Shown here: piece by piece, positions 22,137-31,863 of the stretch
Layout of the letters: each line of letters opens with the position of its first letter
Numbering within the stretch: position 1 is the stretch's first letter
Source of the DNA: Phellopilus nigrolimitatus
Lineage: Eukaryota; Basidiomycota; Agaricomycetes; Hymenochaetales; Hymenochaetaceae
NCBI GenBank assembly: GCA_021029095.1
Contig: JAJOHG010000022.1
Location: forward strand, 372,001 to 436,000
Reading direction: 5' to 3'
DNA length: 64,000 nucleotides
Program-made: the position numbers and the translations under genes
Notes under the pieces: model-generated
The model's input: only the letters and a program-made list of their open reading frames with translations
The model's database searches: none
What the model was told of the DNA's origin: nothing

Positions 22137-23459
22137 ATGCCCTCTCAGAAAAATCAGACACATTTAAATGAACTCCCACCAGAGATCCTGTCTCATATTT
22201 TTGTATATTGTCTAGAGACTGGTCTTGATGACAATAGCGAACCATCTCCTTCAACTGCACCTCTGAGTCTAACTCGGGTCTGCAAGCTTTGGAGAGATAT
22301 TGCCAATACCTCACCTTGCCTATGGACTGGCATTGAACTTAATAAAACATTTTCAAGAAATGGAACTAGCCTTAGTCCAGAAAAATTCCTCAACTGTCTG
22401 GGAAGATGGATAAAGAATTCTGGAGATCTTCCCATCTCCATTAGGTTCTCTTATAAATACAGGTACTCTTCTGATTCTGGCACATATGAAGGCTATTGCA
22501 ATGAAATGAGGAATGTTGTTGCCCTGCTTCTAACATGTCAGCACCGCTGGCATACACTGAAGATTACTGTGGATGATCTTTCTGTGATTCAGGAGTTGTT
22601 GGATACAATGACTAATCTTGACAATGCCCCACATCTCAGGGAATTTATTCTTGACCCTGACACTGTGGGAGACAATAATTATCCTGCTTGGAAAGATTAT
22701 CCTGCTTGGAAAGCAAGAGGCACTGCCCTAACTCTGCATCCCAAGGGTAGACATTCTGGGTATGCACGGCTTACAGGCCTTTCTCTGCACCCCGCCCCAT
22801 CTGAAGAATTTATTTTGTGGTGGATTAAACAAGCACCAAACATAGAGACACTTGATGTTTCTCTTAGAATCCAACAGCCAGAGCATCTTCAACATCCATC
22901 TCCTCCTGTCCACAAGCTTAGCAACCTCTCTAAACTTTGTGTCCTTGGACTTGGCTCATCAGACATAGGGCCTTTGCTTGCACGGCTTAACCTGCCCATG
23001 TTGACTGACTTAGAGCTGGTTAGTATGGGTAAGACTAGACTTGATAACTGGACTTATGTTGAGGATCTTCTGAGGCACTCAAAACCACAGTCCCTTACAA
23101 ACCTTACATTAACATGGACACCAATCAGTGAAGCTGGAATCCTCAGATGCCTGGAGCAATCCCCTGGCCTCATTGATTTGGGCCTAAGTCTAATGACAGA
23201 TATGATTCTGAATGCACTCACAGCAGGAAAAGGAAGACATCCTTACTGTCCTGCTCTTGAGAGCTTGAAAATTTCTGATGTAAGGACCAACTTCAATTTT
23301 GGAAACCTTTGGGATATGATACATTCTCGATTGTGTGACAAAAGATTTAAACCACTGAAAAAACTCACTGTTTCTGATAATACTGCTGAATCCCAAGTCA
23401 CAGCCCTATCAAACTTGGGTTTGGAAGTAGTGCATCAGGAAACTGCATTTTCAGAATAG
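22137..23459 (+). CDS. F-box domain protein, intronless
   Basis: Adaptor for SCF ubiquitin ligases by family. One exon, 440 aa from the ATG at 22137 (the frame continues upstream into the minisatellite only through non-ATG codons). The F-box lies at the N-terminus: LNELPPEILSHIFVYC, then LSLTRVCKLWRDIANTSPCLW and GIEL, the arrangement of the large basidiomycete F-box family. The rest shows irregular leucine-rich-repeat-like segments (LSKLCVLGLGSSDIGPLLARLNLPMLTDLEL; LTNLTLTWTPISEAGILRCLEQSPGLIDLGL). It is intronless and AT-richer than all housekeeping genes here, consistent with an expanded accessory family in the island. The target is unknown. Confidence 0.85.
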   Translation: MPSQKNQTHLNELPPEILSHIFVYCLETGLDDNSEPSPSTAPLSLTRVCKLWRDIANTSPCLWTGIELNKTFSRNGTSLSPEKFLNCLGRWIKNSGDLPISIRFSYKYRYSSDSGTYEGYCNEMRNVVALLLTCQHRWHTLKITVDDLSVIQELLDTMTNLDNAPHLREFILDPDTVGDNNYPAWKDYPAWKARGTALTLHPKGRHSGYARLTGLSLHPAPSEEFILWWIKQAPNIETLDVSLRIQQPEHLQHPSPPVHKLSNLSKLCVLGLGSSDIGPLLARLNLPMLTDLELVSMGKTRLDNWTYVEDLLRHSKPQSLTNLTLTWTPISEAGILRCLEQSPGLIDLGLSLMTDMILNALTAGKGRHPYCPALESLKISDVRTNFNFGNLWDMIHSRLCDKRFKPLKKLTVSDNTAESQVTALSNLGLEVVHQETAFSE

Positions 23460-23825
23460 TTGACGTAGTGTCAAACACTTACATAGGAAGGTAGTTGATA
23501 GCGTGTTTAGCGTGTTTAGCGTGTTTAGCTATTAGGTGGATAGTGTGGTAGTGTGATGAGCTTCTATAGTTTCTATAGTTGTTTAGTGTGGTAGCGTGAT
23601 TAGCCTTCTATAGTTTCTATAGTTGATATTAGGATGTACTCATATTTAAACTCATTGTCTAATTGTGCCCCAGACAAACCATGCATAAATTCAGTATTGG
23701 TCCGTAATCCAGCAACTCAAAGTATGATATCAATGTTCATATCGAACTTAAGTAATGAGCCTGTCTAATATACATCTTTATAGGTTGTTTTGTCAGTAAA
23801 ACTGTTGACAAAAAACTGCTTTGCC
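23460..23825. other. AT-rich spacer with short tandem repeats
   Basis: Contains three copies of GTGTTTAGC (about 23500-23528) and a duplicated segment with TTCTATAGTTTCTATAGTTG (about 23560-23630). No coding potential seen. Confidence 0.6.
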
Positions 23826-23935
23826 AGCTCCACTAGGGCTCATCACGAGTCCTTAATACCCATGGAAAACTGTGACTACTAGTAGGGCTCACCACAAGTC
23901 CACCGAGGGTTGACCCAGATCCATTGGTGGGTCAC
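23826..23935. repeat. GACCCG-type short dispersed repeat, left half (split by element A)
   Basis: Left half of a repeat that continues at 38193 on the far side of element A; the junction motif GGGTCAC / GTCACCCG is split by the insertion. Other copies lie near 38731, 40186 and 43420. Typical content is GACCC(G)GACC, CGGGTCACCCGTG and ACCCACGGGTGCAGGTC. Confidence 0.6.
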
Positions 23936-24310
23936 TGTCAGCGACTGACTAGAACCAACTGTTCACGCCACGTCACACAACAATCAGAGAGATAAGGGAG
24001 ATGTATTGCAACGCACACTAGCCAGGAGTATTGACTAGGTCGAAACTGGGGTCTAAGTACAGATATCTAGTCTACTTATATACCCAAACTTAGTGCGCAC
24101 AGACCAAGCAGTACACTACCTAATATGGCTACTCTAGTGGAGCGGGCGGGGTTAATGATGTCATAGGTGATGTCATCGTCAGTGATGTCACTATGATGTC
24201 ATGGTCTAGCCCTATGACATAAGCTTATCTAATGTCCGCTATTGTCCGTATTATCTAAAGTGGCCGTGATTTGTAAGGAAATAAGAAAATGAAAATGATC
24301 GTTCATGACA
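23936..24310 (-). repeat. Element A 3' LTR
   Basis: 375 bp, TG...CA ends with TGTCA/TGACA inverted termini; nearly identical to 37818-38192. Preceded by target-duplication GTCAC. Confidence 0.95.
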
Positions 24311-24323
24311 TTACCCTCTCCTT
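24311..24323 (-). other. Element A polypurine tract
   Basis: Reads AAGGAGAGGGTAA on the minus strand and directly abuts the 3' LTR, the expected place for plus-strand DNA priming. Confidence 0.8.
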
Positions 24324-24358
24324 AGGGCGAACGTCCTCGTTCGACATGGATTTTTTTT

Positions 24359-27300
24359 TTAAGGGATAGACGTGAGGCGATGTGGTTTTTGCCGGAGGTG
24401 ACGTGGGATATAGACGGGGATGTTGTCGTCGATGATTGTGGTAAAGCGTATGGAAGCGAAGTCAAGTGCACTAATACCTCTTGGCGCACCGGGGTTTTCC
24501 TTGTAGAACTCTTCGATCAGTTCTTGGGAGTTTTCCAGGTCTTCAGTGGCTTGCCACGTACGCTCAGACACCGGGTAACCTTTCCAATGAACTAGGAATT
24601 TGAGTTTCCCTCGGACTTTCTTCGCATCTACAATCTTTTCAACCTCGTACTCTTCTCCTTCGTCACTGAGAACAGGGGGGGGTGGCAGCGGCTGTTGCTG
24701 TGATGGGTATCTCGGGTCTTTGTAGGGTGACAATAATACTTCGTTGAAGACTGGATGTATTTTCTTCCATGTCCTTGGAAGCTTAAGTTTGTACGCCGAT
24801 TTCCCAATCTTCTTTTCTACCTCGAAAGGGCCGTAGCGTTTGTCGTCGAACTTTTTCATAGGGCGATCTGTTTTGATATTCGATGCTTCCAGTAGGACTT
24901 TGCTTCCTGGGGCGTATTCAATAGATTCACCCTTAGTTCGATCGTAAAACCGCTTCATCGTTTCTGCCGCTTTCTGTAGTGCCGATGCCGTCTCCTCCCT
25001 AATCCGCTTCATCCGATCAACAAATTGTCCAGCCGACTCGTTCAGGGGCTCGCGTCTGGGGTTAGTCCCTTTGAAAGGGTGCCTCCCATAATTGACAAAG
25101 AATGGCGATGAGCCTGTAGAACTTTGTTCTTTGTCATTGTACGCGAATTCTGCCATAGCGAGCCATTCCGCCCAGTCTGTCTGATGGTAGTTGATAAAGA
25201 TCCGGAGATACTGTTCGATCTCCTGATTTATACGTTCTGTTTGTCCATCAGTCTGGGGGTGATAAGCCGTTGACGGATTCCCTTCGATCCCAAGTAGCCG
25301 GTATAATTCTTTCATAAAGCGCGCTTCGAACTGAGTGCCGCGGTCATGAATGAATTTCCGAGGGATGCCATGTAGCCGAAAGACATTATCGCGATAGAGT
25401 TTGGCCATGCCTTCTGCTGTTAATGTGATAGAAGTCGGGACAGCGTGTATCTGTTTGCTGAACCGATCTACAAATACACAGATGGCATTGTGACCGTTCG
25501 ACTCAGGGACCTCGCCAATCAGATCCACTGTAACAATTTCCCATGGTTCTTTTGGGATTTCATTGGGTTGGAGTGGAGCATGGGGACGCGTTCGTCGTGG
25601 CTTTGTTCTCTGGCACGTGTCACATCCTTCTACATAGCACCTAACATCGCGCTGAACACCAGGCCACCAGTAATTGCGGGTAATCAATTCATGTGTCTTG
25701 TACTGCCCTGGGTGTCCTGCTATCGCACTGTCATGATGCGCCCTGATAATGTCCTCACGCAGTTTAGAATCTTTAGGGACGTAGATTCTTTCCTGCCACG
25801 TGATTAGACCATCGCCGTACTCTTCCCAAAGTTTAGCTCCCGCCGCTAGTGCTTTTACTACCGCCTTGTCTTTATTATTGCGCACCCGTTTTATTCTCTG
25901 AATGAAGTCCTCGTCTAGTGACTCGAACGAGATTTCTTTCAAAAATAATTCGGGTTTTAATAAAGTGACGTCGCTGTTATCATCCTCCCCCGTCTTATGT
26001 CCTGCTCGTCTCGAGAGGAGGTCAGCTTTTGTCATCAAGGCGCCAGGCTTGTGGTGCAGCACAAAGTCATATTCCGCTAATTCTGTTACCCATCGCGCTT
26101 GTCGCCGGTTAAGCTTCTGGGGCTTTCTGAAATACTGGAGGTTTTGGTGATCTGACCAGATTTCAAATGGTTCTTTAGCCCCGAGAAGGTATTGTCGCCA
26201 ATCATCAAGTGAAGACATAATCGCGAGCATCTCTTTGTCATAGATCTCGTAGTTTCGTTCGGCTTCACTGAGTGATTGTGACCGGTAAGCGATCGGTCGC
26301 CATTTTCCATCAATGTACTGTGACAGTATGGCACCATTAGCAAAATCCGAAGAGTCTGCTTCCACGCGGAATTGTCCATCATCAACAGGGAGTGCGAGCA
26401 CTGGTTCTTGGCAGATACTTTCTTTGAGACGTTCAAAGGCAAGATCCTGTGCTGCTTCCCATTTCCATTCTGTGTTGCCCGTCAATGATGTGAGTGGTTT
26501 CGCGTGGGCGCTGAACCCTAGAATGAAGCGCCGGTAGAAATTGCAGAAGCCTAAGAACGACTGAAGTTCTTTTTTCTTTGTGGGCTTCGGCCAATCTCGT
26601 ACAGCAGCTACTTTTGCTGGGTCCATCCTCAGCTTCCCTTCACCGACAATGAGCCCTAGATAGTCGATTGTGGTCTTTTCAAAACTACACTTCTCGGGTT
26701 TGAGGTACAGTTTGTTCGCTCGGAGTATCTCTAAGACGCGACGGACCAGTTTCCGATGATGATCAAGGTCATCTGTGAAGATCAAGATATCATCAAGATA
26801 CACTATGACATGTCCGTCGTCGATCAGATCTTTCAGGATTTCGTTCATAAACCCTTGAAAGGTAGCCGGTGAATTTGTTAATCCGAAGAACATTACTGTC
26901 GGCTCAAAGAGACCACGATTCGTCCTAAACGCTGCCTTCCACTCATCGCCTTCCTTAATCCGGATGTTATTAAACCCCCAACGGACATCAAGCTTTGTGA
27001 AGTGTCGTGCCTGTTTCAGTTTATCAACTAGCTCCTGTATCAAGGGTAACGGGTATCGATTCTTCACCGTCATCTCATTGAGTTTGCGATAATCTTGTAC
27101 AGGGCGAAGCTTTCCGTCTTTCTTTTTAATGAAGAAGAATGGGGACGCCATCGGTGACTTTGATGGACGTATCCGGCCTGTACGGAGGTTCTCCTCAAGG
27201 AATTCATCTAAGGCCTTCTGTTCACCCTGATTTAGGGGGTAAACCTTGCAATCGACTGGAGCGAAGCCCGGGGTGAGTTCTATAGCGTGATCCCACGGGC

Positions 27301-28396
27301 GTCGTTCTGGTAGCTGGTCAAAATCAGATTGATCGAAGACATCTTTGAACTCGGTCACATAATCTGGGGTTGAGTTCACAAGTGTCTCGGTCGAATCTGA
27401 CCATCGCCTCATTTTTTGAGCATGTGAGGAGATGTATTGGTCCCAGTCGAATGCGAAGAGCCTTTCTCCTTCCTCCATAACTAGTTCAGGTTCCTGGTCA
27501 TCATCAGGGTCGGCATCAATGTCCAAGAGGTCAGCTACATATCCACATGCATCTGGGCATCTATCAAATGTGATTGTTGATTTCTGCCAATCGATGCTCG
27601 GGTTGTGGAGTTTTAGCCATTCGTGCCCTATGAACAATTCTGTCTTCCCCAAATCTGTGACTGCGAAGGTGATGCGTTCCGCATGATCTCGGATTATCAT
27701 TCGCATCTCCACCGTCTCTGTGATCGATCCTCCCTTGTTCAGGGTACCATCGGCGTTATAGACTGGGATTGGAATTGGTGTGTTTTGGGTCCGAATCCCA
27801 TTTTTTTGTACGAAGGATCGATCGATACATGAGCCGGTGCAGCCACTGTCAAGTAGGGCTTCGACATTAAACCATGAACCAGTGTCCGTTGCCTGCAGGG
27901 AAACCGCGACATTCAACTGCTGTCCGCGGGATCCCCTGATAAACCTTTTAGGGCCCCTCAGCCCTCTAACCGCTTTCACCGCCTCCTCGTCTTCTAGCGC
28001 AATGATCTGACGTACAGTCTCTTCATTCGCTTCCTCTTGCCTCTTCTCATGCATCCACACTCGCAACGTTGTTAGGGCATTTTCGAGTTTGTCATCCTTT
28101 AGGCGCCTTACCACCCATGGTGCAGTAAAGGGGATGGCTCGTGCCTTTGGAGACTCGTTTTTTACGGTTTTGGGTTCGGTTTCATAAATACTATTATTTG
28201 AAGAAAAAAGGAAAACATCCGCTGTATCAACAGACGGCGAGCTATCTACAGTTTCTGTTTTTGCGTTCTCGTTGTTTTTTATTTTTTGTGTGCTTTTTTC
28301 GTTTTTTGGAGAAGTAGGAAAACTATTTTTACAACTATCTACAGTGACCGTGTCCGAAACCGAAACCGAACCTCCCCCAGGAAGTGCCGTAATCAC
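24359..28396 (-). CDS. pol: Element A pol polyprotein: PR-RT-RNaseH-IN-chromodomain
   Basis: 1345 residues, apparently intact. Order: aspartic protease (ALLDSGCTGSCID, near residue 180), reverse transcriptase (catalytic YLDDILIF), RNase H, integrase with an HHCC zinc finger (HHDSAIAGHP...CDTCQRTK) and DDE core, GPF/Y-like module (KRYGPFEVEKKIGKSAYKLKLP), and a C-terminal chromodomain (YEVEKIVDAKKVRGKLKFLV-HWKGY). This order places it in the chromovirus branch of Ty3/gypsy. The frame starts one base before the gag stop codon (GTGA overlap), i.e. in the -1 frame relative to gag, with no ATG at the boundary, so it must be expressed by frameshift or reinitiation; I see no canonical slippery heptamer at that point. 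Confidence 0.93.
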   Translation of the reverse strand: MITALPGGGSVSVSDTVTVDSCKNSFPTSPKNEKSTQKIKNNENAKTETVDSSPSVDTADVFLFSSNNSIYETEPKTVKNESPKARAIPFTAPWVVRRLKDDKLENALTTLRVWMHEKRQEEANEETVRQIIALEDEEAVKAVRGLRGPKRFIRGSRGQQLNVAVSLQATDTGSWFNVEALLDSGCTGSCIDRSFVQKNGIRTQNTPIPIPVYNADGTLNKGGSITETVEMRMIIRDHAERITFAVTDLGKTELFIGHEWLKLHNPSIDWQKSTITFDRCPDACGYVADLLDIDADPDDDQEPELVMEEGERLFAFDWDQYISSHAQKMRRWSDSTETLVNSTPDYVTEFKDVFDQSDFDQLPERRPWDHAIELTPGFAPVDCKVYPLNQGEQKALDEFLEENLRTGRIRPSKSPMASPFFFIKKKDGKLRPVQDYRKLNEMTVKNRYPLPLIQELVDKLKQARHFTKLDVRWGFNNIRIKEGDEWKAAFRTNRGLFEPTVMFFGLTNSPATFQGFMNEILKDLIDDGHVIVYLDDILIFTDDLDHHRKLVRRVLEILRANKLYLKPEKCSFEKTTIDYLGLIVGEGKLRMDPAKVAAVRDWPKPTKKKELQSFLGFCNFYRRFILGFSAHAKPLTSLTGNTEWKWEAAQDLAFERLKESICQEPVLALPVDDGQFRVEADSSDFANGAILSQYIDGKWRPIAYRSQSLSEAERNYEIYDKEMLAIMSSLDDWRQYLLGAKEPFEIWSDHQNLQYFRKPQKLNRRQARWVTELAEYDFVLHHKPGALMTKADLLSRRAGHKTGEDDNSDVTLLKPELFLKEISFESLDEDFIQRIKRVRNNKDKAVVKALAAGAKLWEEYGDGLITWQERIYVPKDSKLREDIIRAHHDSAIAGHPGQYKTHELITRNYWWPGVQRDVRCYVEGCDTCQRTKPRRTRPHAPLQPNEIPKEPWEIVTVDLIGEVPESNGHNAICVFVDRFSKQIHAVPTSITLTAEGMAKLYRDNVFRLHGIPRKFIHDRGTQFEARFMKELYRLLGIEGNPSTAYHPQTDGQTERINQEIEQYLRIFINYHQTDWAEWLAMAEFAYNDKEQSSTGSSPFFVNYGRHPFKGTNPRREPLNESAGQFVDRMKRIREETASALQKAAETMKRFYDRTKGESIEYAPGSKVLLEASNIKTDRPMKKFDDKRYGPFEVEKKIGKSAYKLKLPRTWKKIHPVFNEVLLSPYKDPRYPSQQQPLPPPPVLSDEGEEYEVEKIVDAKKVRGKLKFLVHWKGYPVSERTWQATEDLENSQELIEEFYKENPGAPRGISALDFASIRFTTIIDDNIPVYIPRHLRQKPHRLTSIP

Positions 28397-29526
28397 TTCT
28401 GGGGTTCCGCAAAATCCGACTCTTTAAGGAGATTAAACTCCGCTGCCCACGCCTTCTTCTGCTCTGGCGTCATCGCGTACACAAATTGCTTTATGTCCGC
28501 GGAACTCTTCAATTCACGCACCTCTACCCCAGTGGACACGCTCGTTCCCGTGCCTCCACTGGGTGGCGTGTCAGAAGTTGTAGCGCGCACCTCCGTCTTT
28601 TGGCGATTTGGACAAAACTTGCCGATATGGCCTGGCAATCCGCATTTGTAGCAAACCCCCTTTTGCCTTGCTTCATCAAGATTCATCGGCTGCCCTGTGC
28701 CCGTGAAGACGGTCCCTGTACTATCGCGTTTGTAGGTAGGAGCGGTATTAGGCGTGGTACGAGGGGTCGTTGACTGTTCGGGTTTTCTGGCGACAGGGGG
28801 ATTCTGTGGCGTCTGTTGGCGGCGTACTTCTTTTAGTCGACGCTCAAGGTTATCAAAGCGAATAGCCTTCCGCTTCCACCCGTCATAAGTGGTGGGCAGA
28901 GTTTCCGAGCCATAAATCTTTGTGACGATTGACTCGCTGAGCTGTCGTTCTAAGAGCTCGATGAGGTACTGGTCGTGGTCCTTGCTGTACCCGGCTATTC
29001 GGCGGAGGATGTCGAAGTTCTGGAAGTATTCCTCAGCCGATGTCGAGCCCTGACGTAGAGACGATAGGTTACGCTGAGCCGTCTGTGCCTCGTTGGCATC
29101 ATGGAATGAATCCTTGAGCTGTCCGAGGAAACTGTCCCAGGCGCCAAAATCGGGATAGTCATCTGTTCCGTCGGCGATGGCTTTATCGATAAAGTTCTCC
29201 GCCCATTTACTGGCACGTCCCTCCGTCATGAATGAGAGTGTGAACTCGATTTTTTCATCGTCGGAGGTGAAGTCCTTCTTATTCGCCCAAAGGAACAGTT
29301 TGACCTGCCGTATGAACTTCTTGTAGTCTTTTCCCGAAAAGGGGTCAGGTTTCGCTACATGGGTCTTTTTCTTTTTGGCGTTGAGAAGCCCTTCAATGAA
29401 GGGGTCTCTTTCGGGTGACGGCGAACGTGGTCGTGGTTGGGGCTGATTGCCGGTTGGATCGGTACCTAGGGCGTGCATACTGCCCGCTAGTCCAGAGCTC
29501 GATCCAGTAGCTGGGTTCCCCGACAT
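28393..29526 (-). CDS. gag: Element A gag
   Basis: 377 aa from an ATG at 29526. Ser/Pro-rich start, capsid-like helical core (FIRQVKLFLWANKKDF; LSFMTEGRASKWAENF; WDSFLGQLKDSFHD), and one CCHC zinc knuckle CYKCGLPGHIGKFC for RNA packaging. The stop overlaps the pol frame. The leader from the predicted RNA start to this ATG contains no ATG in the sense orientation. Confidence 0.92.
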   Translation of the reverse strand: MSGNPATGSSSGLAGSMHALGTDPTGNQPQPRPRSPSPERDPFIEGLLNAKKKKTHVAKPDPFSGKDYKKFIRQVKLFLWANKKDFTSDDEKIEFTLSFMTEGRASKWAENFIDKAIADGTDDYPDFGAWDSFLGQLKDSFHDANEAQTAQRNLSSLRQGSTSAEEYFQNFDILRRIAGYSKDHDQYLIELLERQLSESIVTKIYGSETLPTTYDGWKRKAIRFDNLERRLKEVRRQQTPQNPPVARKPEQSTTPRTTPNTAPTYKRDSTGTVFTGTGQPMNLDEARQKGVCYKCGLPGHIGKFCPNRQKTEVRATTSDTPPSGGTGTSVSTGVEVRELKSSADIKQFVYAMTPEQKKAWAAEFNLLKESDFAEPQK

Positions 29527-29792
29527 CGTTTCTGTTTCTGACGATGATTCGTCAATCAGGGGTGTCGTCGACCTCCTTTCCCAAATGGGATCCAGAGTGG
29601 GCTTTTCTTGTGCGCGGTAGAAAGTCTATTTACTAACTACCAGGTGGTCTCTGCTAGGCACGCCGGCCTACTGTATACTCTACTGTATACTACTGAGTTG
29701 ATTACTCTAGGGATCTGGGGGACTGCCGTACTAGACACCCTTCGTTGTATCAGCCAGCGATTGCGTCTTCTGACTAGTACACGCTCTCTCGC
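29527..29792 (-). other. Element A 5' leader, gag-proximal part
   Basis: Continues the element A leader across the element B insertion; joins to 37411-37804. No ORF and no sense-strand ATG. Confidence 0.7.
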
Positions 29793-30298
29793 TGTTAGAA
29801 CTTACCTTGCTTACCTCACGACCCCCCTTACATCATTCCTTCCTCGCTTAGTCAGGCCCTTCACCTTTCCATTATCTTTCCCTTAGTTCATGGCCTGACC
29901 CCTTCCTCATTGTATGCGCCCCTCCTGGGTGTTCCCCGCTCCATGCTCCACTGCCTCATTCCACGCTCCACAGTACACGCCCCTTACGGGCCTTTCCCTC
30001 ACGTTCCCCTCATGTCATGCTGCGCATGACTCCATAGCTCCACTGACATCATAGTCAGTCTCACAGTATATATAGGTACATCGCTGGGACCTTAAGCCCC
30101 AGCTTGACCTCCTTGTTCAGTAGCTAGCATAGTCTTGCTATTCATCGCCCTTGCTCTTCATAGTCCTGCGCTCTGCGCCTCACAGTCTTGCCATAGCCAT
30201 CGTCGCCTTGTCACAGTCAAGCCTCACGACACTCGTCACGTCACTGTCCACAGTCACGCTCCTCGCTCCATTAGGCAAGACCCTGTTACTCCGTAACA
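29793..30298 (+). repeat. Element B 5' LTR
   Basis: 506 bp, TGTTAGAAC...CCGTAACA. Holds a TATATATAGG box and, about 30 nt downstream, AGCTTGACCT, the probable RNA 5' end. Confidence 0.95.
30067..30075 (+). promoter_or_regulatory. TATA box of element B LTR
   Basis: TATATATAG, about 30 nt upstream of AGCTTGACCT (30101-30110), which is the exact complement of the primer-binding site and so marks the likely transcript start. Confidence 0.65.
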
Positions 30299-30300
30299 TT

Positions 30301-30310
30301 AGGTCAAGCT
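30301..30310 (+). other. Element B primer-binding site, self-priming type
   Basis: AGGTCAAGCT, two bases after the LTR end. It is the exact reverse complement of LTR bases 30101-30110 (AGCTTGACCT). No match to the TGG-starting complement of a tRNA 3' end. This matches the Tf1 arrangement, in which the RNA 5' end folds back to prime reverse transcription. Confidence 0.75.
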
Positions 30311-30733
30311 CTCTTTTGATTGTCGACGTATCAACGTCTAGACAAAATTTCTACCCTACCCAAACTCCCCGCTAACGCGGTCTGGCCCACCGATCAACCC
30401 TACCCAACTGCGGGAACCTATCCACTCACCCTCAGAAGGAGATCGGACGGACGAATTGCCTGGAAAGTATTTCTTGAAGGAGGCGACCCACACACCGAAC
30501 TTTTATACCGTTACCACGAATTTGGAATCCTCCAAAACGTCCGACCCCGCGAACACTCAAGCCGACCTATCGAAATACCAACGCCACCACAGCATATCGA
30601 CCCTGTTGACGTAATCACTCGATCGTTATCTCAAACATCGCTTGACGACAATTCCACTGCACCACCTCACGTTCCTACTCGACCAAATACTCCACCACAG
30701 ACCACAGTACCGACCGTCACACCAAGCCCCACC

Positions 30734-31783
30734 ATGAGCACCAAAGAAATCGCATTCGCCAAGCCCCCTGACTTCGATGGCAAGCGCAGCAATGCCCAAT
30801 ACTTTTGGGATGCCTGCCAGGCCTATCTACGAGGCAACAAGGACATCTACAAGACCGATCTGCACAAAATCACGTTCGTCCTTTCATTCATGAAGACTGG
30901 TTCAGCTGCTACTTTCGCCAGCAATAAGTACAAGACATACACGGACACGGCAGAATACGGAACCTGGGCAGACTTCGCCAAAGCCTTCGACGCCCAGTTC
31001 CTCCCTGTCAATGCCAAACAGGATGCGTCATTTGCAATCGCCAATTGCAAACAGGACGACGATGTCGACGGCTTCATCGCTACATTCAAGAGTCTCGCCC
31101 TCCAAGCCGGGTTCACCCAAGAGGAACCCCTCATCGAGTACTTCCGCCGAGGTCTCAAATCCAGCATTGCAGACAAGATCTACAATCGAGGCGAGCCTAC
31201 TACACTCGAAGGATGGTACACCGAAGCCAGCAAAGCCCAACAGAACCTACGACGCCAAGCTGAGCTCAAGCACGCGCGACAAGCGTTGGTCTGGGGCTTT
31301 GGTACCAGCCCTGGCAACAACCTGACGAAGAAGACTGACCCTGAAGGCTTCCAACGCAGCTCCAGCGGCGCAGCCTGGGAGCCAACTTCTGGGAAGCAAA
31401 CCGATCCCAACGCCATGGAAATTGGACGAGTCTCTAAGGAGGAGAGAGATCGTCGCAAGACAGACGGACTTTGCTTCTATTGCGGAAAGAAGGGACATCT
31501 GGCGCGCGAATGCCGTCAGAAATTCGACACTCCCAACAGTCGACGATTCGCCTTTGACAATCGAACCACGAAGGCTGGCAGCAACTACAAGATCATGTTC
31601 CATCGCGACCCCCCGAGGCGCAGCATCCGCAGCACCCCAGCCACAGAAGCGCCTGCCCAGCATGCCGAATCTTCAACACCCGCTAAAGAACCCCCTTCGG
31701 CCCGCATTCGCGCCATCCTGGCCAACCTCTCCGAAGAAGAACGCAAATCCGCATTCGACAACTTGGACCTCGAGGGTTTTTAA
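30734..31783 (+). CDS. gag: Element B gag
   Basis: 349 aa from the first ATG of the predicted transcript (MSTKEIAFAKPPDFDG). Capsid-like segments (YFWDACQAYLRGNKDIY; VLSFMKTGSAATFASNKY; FDAQFLPVN) and one CCHC knuckle CFYCGKKGHLARECRQ. The same frame is open for 138 more codons upstream, to 30320, without any ATG, and that stretch looks protein-like; initiation at a non-AUG codon is possible. The reading frame ends GGT TTT TAA, which overlaps a -1 slippery heptamer. Confidence 0.9.
   Translation: MSTKEIAFAKPPDFDGKRSNAQYFWDACQAYLRGNKDIYKTDLHKITFVLSFMKTGSAATFASNKYKTYTDTAEYGTWADFAKAFDAQFLPVNAKQDASFAIANCKQDDDVDGFIATFKSLALQAGFTQEEPLIEYFRRGLKSSIADKIYNRGEPTTLEGWYTEASKAQQNLRRQAELKHARQALVWGFGTSPGNNLTKKTDPEGFQRSSSGAAWEPTSGKQTDPNAMEIGRVSKEERDRRKTDGLCFYCGKKGHLARECRQKFDTPNSRRFAFDNRTTKAGSNYKIMFHRDPPRRSIRSTPATEAPAQHAESSTPAKEPPSARIRAILANLSEEERKSAFDNLDLEGF
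31774..31780 (+). other. Candidate -1 ribosomal frameshift site (G GGT TTT)
   Basis: Fits X XXY YYZ in the gag frame and lies immediately before the gag stop TAA (31781-31783). After a -1 slip the pol frame is open from TTA at 31780 through 28 codons to the ATG at 31864 and onward, giving a Gag-Pol fusion. A downstream pseudoknot was not tested. Confidence 0.65.
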
Positions 31784-31863
31784 GAAGGCAGCCAGCATCG
31801 ACGTCTGCACTGCCTAGTATTTCGATTTCTCCTGTAATCATAGCCGAACATGCCCACAATTCC

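Noticed and set aside
30151..30375. Small ORF within the element B 5' LTR and leader (also seen at 46190 in the solo LTR)
   Set aside because: Starts at a non-ATG codon inside the LTR, Leu/Ser-rich, no sign of constraint.
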